Positions 13,001 through 25,399 of a stretch of 64,000 bases of DNA are shown piece after piece; position 1 is the stretch's first letter, and every line of letters begins with the position of its first letter. The notes under the pieces are model-generated. The model made no database searches, was not told where the DNA came from, and was given only the letters and a program-made list of their open reading frames with translations. A program made the translations under genes and the position numbers. Source of the stretch: Acanthococcus lagerstroemiae (Eukaryota; Arthropoda; Insecta; Hemiptera; Eriococcidae); NCBI GenBank assembly GCA_031841125.1, contig CM063109.1, forward strand, positions 70,252,914 to 70,316,913. The letters run 5' to 3'.

Positions 13001-15000
13001 AACAAACGCCACAGGCAACTCGACGAAGCTGAAGAGGGTCCGAAAATAAATACGACATGCAATATTCCCGATAAAAAATACTATAAAATAGAGCATTTTC
13101 GTCCCACAGCTTCGAACGAAGATTTGGATACTTAAGGGTGAAAAAATAGCCTTCTCAAAAATATGCTGATAACATGAAAAAACAACAAATTTTTTGAATG
13201 TTTCTGCGACCCTGTCAGCTGGAAAAAATTATAATTTCCATTTTTATAGTCGCCTCCATTAACACCCCATTTCGTGTGCCACGTCAAGCTACCGCCAAAT
13301 TAGCATTTCAACCCACATCATTAAGTACAACTTGACAGGTTCTTGTTAGGTGTAGTTCTTATCTCGTATACAGTTAAACTGTTACCGAAGTAATAAATTT
13401 CTGAACATGTTTACCCAGCAACGAGTGTTTGAAAATTCGAATAATGCAAAAAGTATCTCGTAGTATAGAATGGTGTACTCGGAACTCGATACTGCGAAGA
13501 GGACTTCAGCATGGGGAGGCGAAATCTATTCGATAATTTTCTCGTCATAGTACAGTCTAACTTTCAAGACTGTCTAGAAATAAATTTTTCCTCTCGGGGA
13601 AATACGTCGACCATATTCAATTTACATTACCGCAGCGTGTTAAATGTAACGAAAGCGAATATGGCTCGCGAGCTGTTCGGTTTTCTTCTCTTTTTTTTGG
13701 GGGGGGGGGGGAGGAACACATGGCGTTGTATTAAACCGACGACAAAAGAAAAAACAAGACGAAAAAGAAAGAGAGAAAAAAGTCGAGCTCTAGAAAGACT
13801 ATTCTTACATAATGCTTTTTGAATGGCTCGGTAAATATTTCACGAGCTTTTTTCATACCAAAGAAAAAATGATTTGAGAAGGATTCCCTTTTCGCTGCCT
13901 ACTCAGAAATCGAGTGAAATTTTAATAATAAAAAAATTTTACTTTTTGAATGCCGAATTCTTTTAGTTTTTCCTTTTCCGCTCTGCTCTGCTTTATATAC
14001 CCCCCCCCCCATTTAACTCGACGAAACAAATAAAAAATCGAATTCGTGTAAACAAGCGGAACAGCAAACGATTTCCGCACAAACGATGTTTGAAATTTTT
14101 AATTCGGTTAAATGAATTGTGAAAAATTTATGCTACATATAAAATCAGATTTCAGCGGAGCGGTGTATTTTTCACAACTTTCAAACCGAAGTTTTTTTGG
14201 TTTGTTTTCAAATAGTTGGATCCCATCACAGAACACGATTTCGAAAATTATTATAACACGAGAACGTTATCTGATACAAAATGAAATAATTGCGATTGTT
14301 CGGACTTGTTCGCTGTTGAGTGCTGAGTTCCAAACTAAGTGTCATGTAAACTAGAATGAATGAAAAAAAAAAGGAAAAAAAATTAAATTAAAACGATGTT
14401 GGCGTAACGGATCTGGTGGCTCGGAAAATCGGGCTAGACATATTTTCATGGGGCAAATAAAACGCCAAAATTCATGAACGAGTATTTTATGGAAATCACC
14501 TTCTTATTCTTTGCCCCAATTCTACTTCACAGACACTCAATTTTCAGATCAAGTTTTCCGTGTCTCTGACAGCTATTTGTTAGGAGTCGGTGCTCAATAT
14601 TGGCATTACTAAGCCAAGATCGCACTACAATCACTCCAAAGCAAACTGCAGTTTCGTTGTTAGGGTAGGGTGCCTACTGAAATTAAAAAATAAGAAAACA
14701 CGGCTTTCTACGACTTAATTTACAATTTTCTAGGCTTTTCTGCGAAGAAGGGAAGGAAGAGAGGATGGTGACTCAAGACAGATATTGAACCGACGGAATT
14801 TTGAACTTGAATGTATAACTACTTTCACAGAAAATGATTAATAAAAAGAAATATAATAAAATTAAAGGAAAGAGAGAAAAATCTGAAAGAATGGTGAGGG
14901 TAGTTAGACTAACATGGATCAACTCCTGTGTTAGAATCATCTTAAGTAAAAAATGCTATGCTTTAAATCAAAAATTATGATTTGAAAATCTTTATTGATT
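10031..15000. other. AT-rich non-coding stretch, no gene recognised
   Basis: One copy of the GAATTCAGTGACTC core lies at 10275-10288. A slightly GC-richer patch at 12190-12570 is open in two frames but shows no family motif that I recognise. It is followed by T-rich sequence to 12830, the pattern of an old retroelement 3' end. Single-base runs (G at 13700-13710, C at 13999-14010) are the only other marks. Confidence 0.5.
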
Positions 15001-15420
15001 CCATAATTTCAATTTGTAAACGCCGTCCATGGTGCAACCCACCTTCCTTTCGCCTAAAGGGAGCGGTCATTGCACCCCGTACAACCCTGAAGTACCTCGG
15101 GCTGTAGTTCGATATGAAACTGTCCTTCCAAGAACACGCTAGGAGGACAGCGCAGAAAGTGGAGAGGGTCGTGGCCGGATTAAGCTGACTCATGTCGGGA
15201 GTAGACCCGTCTGGTAATATGCAACCTTGACGCGTGGTTGGGTAGACGCTGTGGACAGATGAAGTTTTACCTGATGCAGGAGATGAGCGGCCCAACAAGT
15301 ACCTGCATCGGATGGGCATAGCCGAGGACGACGACGACGAGGAGGTCGCTGGGGTGCGGTATCCCAGGATCAATTTGGCGTACGTGCACCGCCATACACC
15401 CCACCATCATCGTAATTCCA
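15000..15420 (+). pseudogene. Non-LTR retrotransposon RT remnant
   Basis: Starting at 15090 the frame reads KYLGL, a stop, then FDMKLSFQEHARRTAQKVE and RVVAGLS. This is the pattern of the region just downstream of the RT palm (KYLG box, then a basic amphipathic helix) in R1/Jockey-type LINEs. Stop codons interrupt the frame at least four times before 15260. The continuation to about 15370 stays open with an acidic DDDDEE stretch, whose identity is unclear. Upstream palm motifs and downstream zinc-knuckle residues are absent, so this is a short internal scrap. An antisense frame of 132 codons over the same bases is a shadow. Confidence 0.65.
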
Positions 15421-15665
15421 ATTTGTAAAGAAGAAGAAAAACTAGGCCTACAACCAATAGGGGCCAGGAACGGTGCTTTCTGACCACTTTTCTTACCCCT
15501 AGTACAACTTCCTACTAATACTAAAGAAACTGCGGGAGAAAAGAACTTTGTATTACACATGCATCGAAACAACGGTTTAACAGTCTCAGTTTGCAGATTG
15601 AAAGTTCACGTTATCACGATAGATCGCAGCTGCGTTTGTAAACGCTATGGCACGTGCGCAGAAGA

Positions 15666-15705
15666 CTCTTTTCAGTCCTAGGACTTGCAAAAGGACTGAA
15701 AAGAG
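15666..15705. repeat. Perfect 13-bp hairpin
   Basis: CTCTTTTCAGTCC (15666-15678) is exactly complementary to GGACTGAAAAGAG (15693-15705) with a 14-nt loop. The palindrome TGACGTCA, the canonical cAMP-response (CREB/ATF) element, follows at once at 15707-15714. Whether either is functional cannot be told. Confidence 0.6.
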
Positions 15706-15792
15706 ATGACGTCACGTATTTTTTCTTTCACAGATGTGTACAATCTAGGTACAATTTAGCTGTTCGATGCATTTGTAATACAAAATATCTTA

Positions 15793-15910
15793 CAATGCAA
15801 GGATTGAAGCGAGTTATGACGCCTCCGCACGACTAGCTTCACTCGCCTTCGGCTCGCTCCGCTAACAGTCGCACTCGGCGTGATAAAGCTCGCTTTCAAT
15901 CCTTGCAGTG
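15793..15910. mobile_element. 118-bp palindromic MITE with TA target duplication
   Basis: The ends are inverted copies: CAATGCAAGGATTGAAGCGAG at the left and, read on the other strand, CACTGCAAGGATTGAAAGCGAG at the right. The similarity continues inward through TTATGACGCC versus TTTATCACGCC. A TA dinucleotide flanks each side (15791-15792 and 15911-15912), the target duplication of Tc1/mariner-type elements. There is no coding capacity. The centre is GC-rich with short self-complementary blocks, so most of the element can fold on itself. Confidence 0.75.
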
Positions 15911-16005
15911 TAATATACTATTTACTTTATTTGTTTAATACAACTGCTCGATGAAATGAAATAAATTATTATTACCTATAATTTTTTTAAAGCGTAAGGA
16001 CCAGA

Positions 16006-17081
16006 TACACTCCTCCGTATGTCCTCGATGATTCCTTGCGACACCGCGTGTTCTCACAATACCATGGCACAGCTCATTCTAGTATAAAACAGACACGGAA
16101 CTTCATAGCCAATCGAGTTGCCTAGTTGTCAATGAACAAAAATATTTTAGCCTGGGTGCAAATCTGAATCTCCTGTCGCCGATCTAAAGTTGTCCGTCAT
16201 GTTGTTATCTCCTTTCAAAGTTTGCGCCCCAGCCAGAACGTTTGGAGCATATGCACTCGGATTTCATAGAAAACCATATATCCTGCGAAGGCAAAGTGTA
16301 CTGTCAAAATGCAGTAGATCGTGCCACGTGCTGACCGGAAGTAGTACCCATACCAGACATGTACGCTTAAAAAGTTGCCCAGGTATTATTGACAACTTAT
16401 AGATTGCACGCTATGGCTGTCTTGTAGAAATAACGACCGACCAGAGACACGCCAGTTTGACACAAAGCTTTTACACACACTTCGCCAGTGTTTCAGCACA
16501 CAGCGACACAGAACCACTGCTTACCACCCACAAGCTAATAGCTCCATTGAAAATTTCAACGGAGCTTCCAAGGCGGCAGTCACTGCATAGGCCAAACGAA
16601 ATAAGTGAGTTGATTATCTGCCGCTCATCTTCTCTAGCTGAAATCATCAATATTTATGTTCGCATTCAAAAGACTTACTCGCAGAAGCTGTATATGGACA
16701 GGTGCTCCGCCTGCTTGAAGACTCTTTCATCTAATACGACAACTCACCATTCAGTAGTGCTCACACATACCACAGAATCTATTGAAGTACATCACCAACA
16801 AATCCCGACACCAAATGCCGTTCGGATGTATCGGTATCTATTCACGCATGCACGCACACGCTTTTGTGCGAGAGGATGCGGTCAACTCACCATTTATGCC
16901 ACCTTATCGCGGCCCGTTTATCGTACTGAAAAGAACCTATAAGGATGCTCAATTATTAACAAGAAAGAAGCCCATATGGGTCTCCCTTAACCGCAACAAA
17001 CCATTCAGCCAGTCGCTCAAATACTGTTTTTATGTTCTAGTAACTTACGTCATTATTGTCGAGTCTGCTCCGGATTGCTGA
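16006..17081 (+). pseudogene. Ty3/gypsy-type integrase remnant (frameshifted)
   Basis: The order of parts is that of a gypsy integrase. A zinc-binding HHCC domain begins with YTPPYVLDD at 16006, then HGTAH from 16063, and CRRSK at 16174. The catalytic core follows: first Asp in HMHSD (codon 16260-16262), second Asp in VEITTDQ (16439-16441), and Glu in ANSSIENF (16549-16551). The 36-codon step from the second Asp to the Glu fits the D,D35E pattern. The C-terminal domain DAVNSPFMPPYRGPF to WVSLNRNKP ends near 17010. At least three frameshifts (about 16200-16235, 16385-16403, 16445-16453) and in-frame stops (16332, 16368) kill it. RT, RNase H and LTRs are not attached, so it is an isolated fragment. 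Confidence 0.85.
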
Positions 17082-18429
17082 TCTTATGTATATTTTGTTT
17101 ATCCTCATTTTAAAGAAAACTAGTTTGCTATCCATCTTAACTTCTGGTTACGAGCTCAGCACGTTGTTATTTATTCGGGTTTAAGTATTATCCGTTCTCA
17201 AATTTGTTTATTTGTTGTTCTTTCTCCTCCCCCCCCCTTTCATCGTAGCTGCCAAGACTGCGCAGCTCTAATCCAAATAATGTTTTCACGTTTTCACGGA
17301 AGTTGGGACATGAAAGGTAATTTGAATTATAGTCCAAAATAATTCTGGCAACCGGAAATTTATGGTTTAATGTCATGGGATCGGTTGTCCGTTGATTTTT
17401 AATTGCTTATCCGTATACGTTTGTCCAACTGGTCGACTACACTGAAGTATCGAAACTCTCAACTTGCCAGTTCCGAATCCAAAAAATTTACTACAGAGTC
17501 AAAATGACCTTAAAAAAATTTATTCTGCAAGAAATTCCATAAATTTACAATCGAAAACTATTATACGATCTTCACTGGCCATATCCAGGCACTACAGAAG
17601 GTCTGTATTTCCAACTTTGTATAACAAGGAAATCTTTTTTTTTCTTCTTTTCATTTCATCTTTAATTTTTGCAGTCTCGAGGTATACATATAAAAATTGA
17701 GATTTCTCCCACAATACAAAATCTCAAATTTTATACCTTGGTTTTTCACGGTGCTGAAGTAACGACTTCCACATATCTTTATAATGACATCTTTATTCAG
17801 TTTTTTATCTTTATTTTCAGCAAAAATAAATGTGACGGCTGTAAATGATACTTTACTCGTGTCAAAACATAAAAATTTTATGAACTGGGGTACACGTCCG
17901 CGGTCGATAAAACCGACGAAAATCATTTCGAACAACTTATTAGGAGGAAAATATAGAACCTTGTACTCTCGTTATTCGTTCACCAGACTGTGAGTAATTT
18001 CAAGACACCTGAAGTTTTGTTAGCGGAAACGAAATGAGAGTTATATTTTTTGACATCCAAACGCTCGAGCTTCCCTAAAACTGTCACTCATTAGAAAAAG
18101 GTGACCAACTTTTCGGTATAATTCCCGATGAAATATGGCACTGATTCGGGAAACTCAATCAACATACCGTGTTGTGTGAAGAAACCCTCATAAATCTTCA
18201 ACAGTGGGCTACGCGTAAGACCGATACGAGTAAACGAGTATTCGTAAAGGCTAAGGTTCGGAAGATGAAACCACTTAGAGTACTCTGACCTTAGATTTCA
18301 CCTCCCCTCCAGAGGCTCTGGTACCTTTAAAAATCATTATTCAACTTTTAACAATTCCAACATTTAAGTAGTGTCTCAAGCCATCAGCTTCTTGTATATG
18401 CGCGTGGCAGGCTGCAGCAAATGAGCTCC
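17082..18429. other. Non-coding stretch
   Basis: AT-rich sequence with no recognisable gene, RNA or repeat. Confidence 0.5.
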
Positions 18430-18920
18430 CATGTCGAGCCCCTCCGGAGGTTATAAGTGTTCCCTTTCTCAGTTTTTTCTCAATAACTTCTCAACCGTAA
18501 GTTGTATTGCAAAAGTGTAAATAGCAAAATTATTCTACATCAAAGTTCATGTACAAATAGTCCCTTGAATTTTTCTTATTTGTCTTAGACCCCTCCTGAG
18601 TCTTTAAATGCAACCCTTTCACGCAGGTATTATGGAAGTAATTATAAAATTTTCATATTTTTGTAGATTCTCGACTTCAGGGAACGAAAAGAACGCAAAT
18701 CTTTCTCGGACCCGTTTCTGTACAACCCTATTTACCGACCCCTGGACTTTCTTCCTCCTTCTCCACTTCTCTCTACATTTAACATTTCTATGTTTCTTTG
18801 TTTAGCACCGTAAATGACTTTCTCATTACAAATTTTATACCTTTCGCTGGCTCGAATCATCGAATCGGGATGTCGACTGTAGATATTCCAAGGTCGCAAA
18901 ATTCGATTTGAAAGATGGTT
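18430..18920 (+). repeat. Left arm of a diverged inverted repeat
   Basis: This arm matches the reverse complement of 19630-20170 along most of its length. Shared blocks include TCAGTTTTTTCTCAATAACT (TCAGTTTTTCCCCAATAACT in the other arm), CGGACCCGTTTCTGTACA (identical in both), and TTGGCTCGAATC-type sequence near the inner end (CTGGCTCGAATC here). Divergence is substantial, with small indels, so the duplication is old. Confidence 0.7.
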
Positions 18921-19629
18921 CAGCAATAAATTCAGGTTTTTAGCACCTCGGAGAATGCAGGGGTCAAAATCTTCATGGAATGTAGTATGGATGCCCTTTT
19001 AGGTGTTTTAAGGGTCGCTTAACTTATTTCTGATAACAATTAGCCTTTGGTGTTGCAAAACGAGGCACCTGCACAGAGGCAGGAGCTCAACCCCTTACTT
19101 GGAGACTAGCATATAAAGTGGTGAAGGGCTGCATGCAGAGTGTCGCGGGGGGAGTAAATGAGAATTGCCGACGCAAACACTTCTTGTTTTAAATGATAAG
19201 GTTGTGATCAGTGTCTCTTCGATTTAAGATTCAACCACACATACAAGAACATAATATATGTATTACATGAAGCACTTAACAGTCGTCTTCGCAATTATAT
19301 AAGTCGGTGCACGTCATTTCCCTCTTCAGATGAAATTACCCCTTTCCTCAGCCTTCTACATACCAAAACTTCCAAGGTAGGGTTGTATTAACGTTCAAAT
19401 AAAATTTGGCAACCCTAATAACCTATGAAACGGCATACATGTTGTATTTCGTTAAAAATTGGAACCCCCATCCCGTCTCAGGTACCACAGTTGGCAAATT
19501 ACAGGCAAATCGTTATCAGAACTGAGTTCAGCGACTCTTACGTTCCCTAAAATTATTGTATATTACGTTTCATGAATATTATGAGCCTCCAACCCTCCCA
19601 GATTCGACAATTTTGAATTTACAGTCGAA
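18921..19629. other. Spacer of the inverted repeat
   Basis: About 700 bp separates the two arms. It contains one copy of the GAGTTCAGCGACTC core (19524-19537) and otherwise nothing recognisable. Confidence 0.5.
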
Positions 19630-20170
19630 CTATGATCGAAATCGAATTCTGCAACCTTGAAACTTTCACAGTCGATATCTCGATTCGGGGATTCGAGCCA
19701 ATGAAAGGTGTAAAAAATGTAATACGAAAGTAATTTATGATGTAAAAAAACAAAGCTAAACGCAAATTTCAAAATGTGGTATTTAAAAAGGAGAGGGGAG
19801 AGGAAGGAGAAAATTTCAGGTATCGGTGCATAGGGATGTACAGAAACGGGTCCGAAAGAGATTGCACTTTTTCGGTTTCCTGAAGTAGGAAAGACCACAA
19901 AAATGTCAAAAATTTGATGTTTCATCCAATACGGCTTGAGTTCTAAAATTTTGCATTAATGAGCTCTTTATAACTGGGTGGGGGGAGGAAGAGAGAAAGT
20001 TCCAAGGCAAAATAATAACACTTTCGAGAGACCATTTTCACTGGAAATTTAGTGTAAATCAGTTTTGTCATTCACACTGTTACAATGCGACTTATGGTAA
20101 AGCAGTTATTGGGGAAAAACTGAGGAAGGGGAGGACATTTATGATATCCCTTGGGAGGCTCAACGTGCGG
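19630..20170 (-). repeat. Right arm of a diverged inverted repeat
   Basis: Reverse-complement counterpart of 18430-18920. The two arms could pair in a transcript, but mismatches and indels are frequent. An open minus-strand frame of 120 codons (19563-19925) is explained by this repeat and shows no protein family. Confidence 0.7.
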
Positions 20171-23100
20171 TCCAGAATCAGAAATATATTTTTTTAATAG
20201 TCCCTAAGAGTCTTAACTACACATATGCCCAGTAGCATTTTTGAAGAAATAAATGCGGGGTATTTTCCATACTATCAACTACCATTTCGACAATCTAGAT
20301 GGAGGCAGAAAATTAGCTGAATGAAAATTCTAGATAACTTCCGTTTGCAGAACCAGAAGACACGAGAAAAATAAATCACGAACTGCAGTTTCCTCGACAG
20401 GACCCAATATGTTAAATTTTATGCCTGGAAAAGGTCATTATTACAACCCTCCCCTTTTCATTTCTAACATTTCTCGGGTAAATTCGAAAGAAAGTGCACC
20501 AAGAGCCATTTTACGGCGAATCCGGTGTTCCTGCTATTTTTACAAGAAACGATTGAGAGAAAGGAGGTCAAGGTCCTGTAAAATTCGATGAGGGTGCGAT
20601 TTTTACCATTTCACTTAAGGCACTCTCCATGATTTTCCTTTTACTTCTTGCCACTTCTAACATCCAAAGAAATAAAATGAAACGTTAACATTTGAGCTGT
20701 AGGGCTTCTGGTTGAATTTTCTGACTTAGAATGCATTTAGAAGTTGGTTGAGGACATAATAGACCACTAACTTGTTTGCAGTATATATTCAAACGGACAA
20801 AATAAAACTTGTTACACTTTATTCGCTGTAAAGTTAACCGCGAATGCTCGATAGATGCATTATTAAAGAAAACAAAAAATAAAATACGTACAAGCGTTAT
20901 ACTGCTACAACGGTATTTTCGAAACACCATGCGGTTTTCAAGCTGGTATTACGAAAGCCGGCGCAATTTGAATAAGGTAATACCTTTTCAAAATATCTTC
21001 TTTCGGTGCATAATCTCCGAAAAAAAGCTGCGACCCCTCTCCCCGAAAATAATACCGCCGACATGATTAATTTCGTGCTACACCTAGCTATTGGAATTTA
21101 ATCCGACGTCGACCTAATGACTTCATTATCGCAACAGCAAAACGTGCCTCCAAATAAATGAATGTATGGGATATCATTTTGTTCTTAAACCGGAAACTCA
21201 TTCTCTAGTGATCGACCAAAAAAAAAAGTTGAAAATATAGCGCTAAAAAATGAGAGCGCGTGATTTCACTTCAAATGAACTTAGCGAGTGGTTGGAAAGG
21301 AAAAACCTTCAATTTTCCTTATTCCAAAGGGAAAAGCAAAAATAGCTTTAATACAACCGTGTGAAAATTGGTTACCAGGTAAGACATCTTTCGCTGTATA
21401 CCGAGTGTAGAAGGTTATTTTTCACAGCCATATAATCTTCGCAACATTTTCCTCTCTCTTGTTTTTTTTTTTTTTTTTTTTTTTTTGTAACTGAAATCAG
21501 GATCCGATATCTACGTCTGCAAATACCTGCAATTTTTATGAGCGATTTGCTATAGGTAAAATGAAATAGACCGCAGCCATACAAAGTATATTTTTGCGAC
21601 TTGAACAATTAATCGAAGTTGTAACATGATGTGGAGTCAGAAAACGAGCGAAGGAGAAGCAGTGTAAGTTTTCATCGTCGATGTTAAATATCTACTCGTA
21701 TTTGTATCTTTGACGGGTTTTCCTCGCGTTCTCTTTGTCAACAATTATCGTATTTCACGTCAGACGGTGTGGGTGTGTTATATTACACACTACTTAATTT
21801 GTAATTAGTATTATCTTTCTCTGAGACCAGATGCGGGAACGAGATATGATGGAAATGTAATCACACGCACCTTCAATCACGAAATTAGTTCTCATTTCTA
21901 ATGAGCATTCTTGAAGACTGCACTGAGGCCACGCCCGCGCCCTAGCTAAGGAGGTGGGGTATAAATCTTCCTTTCCTCTCTTTGCCTTTTTTACTGAGTC
22001 ACGTTCCACTATTATATATTTTCCATCACTAAATGATACCGCAGAATATTACTGCAGAAAACACATACATTATGTTGAATCAGGTAAGAACATGTAAAAA
22101 CGTGAACAACAGAATATATTTTATTCAACACATTCACTCATATATGTACACGATATAGACACCACGTGGTAACTGCACAACAACCACTCAGAACATTACT
22201 ACGCAATACCCACATTGTACATAACAATGCAATACAGTACATTATTATGCAATGACCACACAATATGTTATTGCGCAAATACCCACGCAAAATAATATTC
22301 ACAAAATTATTGGTTATCTATTGTTTTTCAAATAAAGCCAAAGATAATATTGGTTATCGAGGATTCCAGGAACTGAAATTTTAACTAAAAAACGAGTATT
22401 CTGAAAATTTGTTCACGACTTTCGACTCATTCGCATTTAGAGTTTTTTTAAACTGTTCAAGACTTGTGCAGAGGCGCACGTTATAGCCCTCCAGAACTAT
22501 TCATCTAACACCAAGTTTTCTTAGGTTGTCTTACCTGCCGACCGTAATCTGCAACCCATCAAAAGTAAAGACACTCGTTAAAATTTTTAAAATTTTATCC
22601 CCCCCCCTCTCCGCGAAAAAGTTTCTCCCTGTGCGCCTGGACTGGTGGGCCTACTTGAGATTCGGTAGCCCTTGATTATTCATAAAGCGTATTTTATTTT
22701 CGCTCCAAATTTGATAAAGCCTAGACAACTCGTACGTCCAATAGCTAAGGCGAGTTTCATTAACGTAATCTTTGGTTAAGACTTCCAAGAAGTGAGTAAT
22801 AAGCTGAGAACATCATCATCAGATAAGAGAGTTGAAGTCGGCATTTTTGTAAATTAAGATTTTGGCTGGCCTACTATCACCACCTTCTCTTCCCCCCACG
22901 AAAGTTGTTCGTACCAATCCTGTTACCCCAACCTTACAGTTTAATGAATCTCGAGCAACCGCGTATGTATTTTCAACACGCTGTTTCACGAACATCTCGT
23001 ACACCACGCCTAATAAAGCGAATACTAGGTTTAAATCATTCTAAGCCATCGGAAAGCCTCAAAATGCATTAGACGCGGCGCCCTTCCGGCATACAAATGC

Positions 23101-24369
23101 TGCAGATGTACGTAAAGTATACTACAGCACATATACGAGTACATAACCAACCATGCATACGCCGCCCCAAACACACTCGCACGGACTAGAAGAGGAAAAG
23201 CGTTATCCTGTATGCCATAACTCAGACGCGACTTGAGGGAAGATGGCACCCTCTCGCCGCACTTCCTCAGAATTCTTAGAAGCTTTTCTAAGTTTTACGC
23301 CTAAAAGTTAACGAACTATTGTCCTTTAAACGGTTGACTATCAAAAGGGCAACATTGGGGCACTTTCCGTTCATAAATATATTACGCAAATTCGCTCGTC
23401 GATTCTTCGCTGTTGGAAATTAATTCGGAAGTTCAACAATTAAGTATCGCTGAAAGTCGGAAGTTATAAGCGATGTACAATAGTTCGATTCGGAAGAGCC
23501 GTTATTACGACAACCACCGAGATGACCTGACCATGATTTCTCTCGCTTGGGCATACCATCCCCGCAAAGACGCCGGAACTGGGAGGCAAGAGCACTTACT
23601 CGACTACTTTTGACGTTGGGGAGGGGGGTGGTAGTTCATTTTGCGCCCTAGTTTCAATGAAGGAAATTGTCAGAATGAGAGCTCGCTTACCCGGAATGGT
23701 ACATTACTGGACAAATACAGAGATATATTAATAAAATGAATTCAAGGTCGAGCACATTACGCTTGAATTTCAGCAAACTATAATAGTTACCTGAATTCTA
23801 CAATGAATGCAGTTTGTATGGAAATTCAGCATACAGTATGGATCACGAACTGGGCTGTAATTTCGAATGTCTTGACCTTGGGCAGTGACCCACTACTCAC
23901 CCTCTAGTCCTGGTGTCATTAGAAATATTAGCATCAAAGCTGCACGTATACTTTCTGGTTTCTCAAAATTTCTTCGAACTCAATCATTCCACTGTACATG
24001 TAACTTTTAACTCAAAGTTTACATACCAATTAATTTCATTAGCGGATGATTTTATGGTTTTAACGCGTAATCAGATCGACATAGGACCGAGAAATATCTC
24101 AAATTTTGGAGCGCTAAAGTTTAGTTCCTTAAGGGTTCAAAGAAATTCTTCGCCCCGCCAACGGAGGGATAGGAAAAGTTTATCAACGTGGAAATTTTAA
24201 ATACGAGTATACGAGACCATATTGGACAAACTATCGAAATAGAAGCTTTTTCGGTAGCTAACTGGGAATATTCCGTCACATTTTTGATCGAGCTCCGATT
24301 TGGCTATCAATACAGAAATTTTACTCTTTGAATGAACAAAGTTGACTAGAGTTGACAAATCAAACAGAG
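20171..24369. other. Non-coding stretch
   Basis: No gene is recognisable. It contains a 25-nt T run at 21462-21486 and a low-complexity patch at about 22140-22310 with recurring gcaatacccac-like words. The rest is ordinary AT-rich sequence. Confidence 0.5.
21462..21486. repeat. Poly-T tract
   Basis: Twenty-five consecutive T residues, read directly. Confidence 0.9.
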
Positions 24370-24610
24370 CAGTGGCGTAGCCAGGATTTTTTCATGGGAG
24401 GGGATCGACAAAATTTTGGGGGACGGGGGTACACCTAATGGTATGATGTTTTTACATTGACGTATTAGTATGTTGTGCTTTTCAACTTCAATTATGCATC
24501 TGAATTAAAATTTTATTTCACGCATTTTAGTGATACTGCCAGCATATTAAAAAAATCTCATCTCAAGAAGGGGGATTCATCCCCCTAATCCCCCCCTGGC
24601 TACGCCACTG
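24370..24610. mobile_element. 241-bp MITE, CAGTGGCGTAGCC ends, 8-bp target duplication
   Basis: The two ends are a perfect 16-bp inverted repeat, CAGTGGCGTAGCCAGG. G-rich sequence follows the left end and C-rich sequence precedes the right end, extending an imperfect stem. The flanks are aaacagag (24362-24369) and aaacatag (24611-24618), an 8-bp duplication with one mismatch. Eight-base duplications are typical of the hAT and P superfamilies; I cannot decide between them from the ends alone. The interior has no coding potential, so it depends on a transposase elsewhere. Confidence 0.85.
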
Positions 24611-25399
24611 AAACATAGTATCAAAGCACATCATTGAAAAATCTGTATCATGTATAATACAAACACTTTAAGAAAATCTCAAATTCCTCCCTCTCTCCGC
24701 CAGACCCTACGTCAAAAGAGAAATTTTAAATGGCCAAATCGATACGGCCAAAAACATTAAAACACTATTGAAATAGTTTTTCTTTTCGCTAGTTTCGAAT
24801 ATTGAATTGAGTTTCTATTCTGGTCCCCAACTTGAGCTTCCAAAATTCATGATAAAAATACCGATTCCACATTTTTTTTATAAATCGTCTTCGCGAACGT
24901 CGTTATTGAGCTTGTGTAAAGTGGACTTACAAAATCGTCGAGAAAAATCAAGATTTCTCATCCTCGACCGCACAGAAGGTTATAAAACACAAATTAAAGA
25001 AAACCAATTTAAATTGATAAAAGAAACTGAAAAATTATCGAAATAGGAATTATTTTAATTACTAATTATGTATTTTGATTACCGTATCAAATGTTTATTC
25101 CAACTTCGATTTGAGTTTCCAAAATAAACTTTACATCAGAAGCATATAGCAATTTCATAGATTTCAACAGCCAAGATGAAGAGTCGTAAAAACATGAAAG
25201 TCAATTTCAAAATCAGTACCATAGAAACACCTTGTTACTATTTTCACCTTTTAATATAAAGAATTTCGATCGTCCTGATTTTTCTGTTATTCAGTCAACT
25301 GCTTCTTAGAACATTTCTTTCTCTAAAGAAGTATTTTTTTCTTCTTTTTTCCTTATGGATTTCAATTTACACCAAGCCTTTCAACTGTTTGTGTAAGAA
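24611..25399. other. Non-coding stretch
   Basis: AT-rich sequence. Two phrases (caacttgagcttccaaaat at 24823 and caacttcgatttgagtttcc at 25099) hint at an old internal duplication. No gene is recognised. Confidence 0.4.

Noticed and set aside
15267..15572. Minus-strand frame of 101 codons
   Set aside because: It is the antisense of the RT remnant and its neighbour and has no family features.
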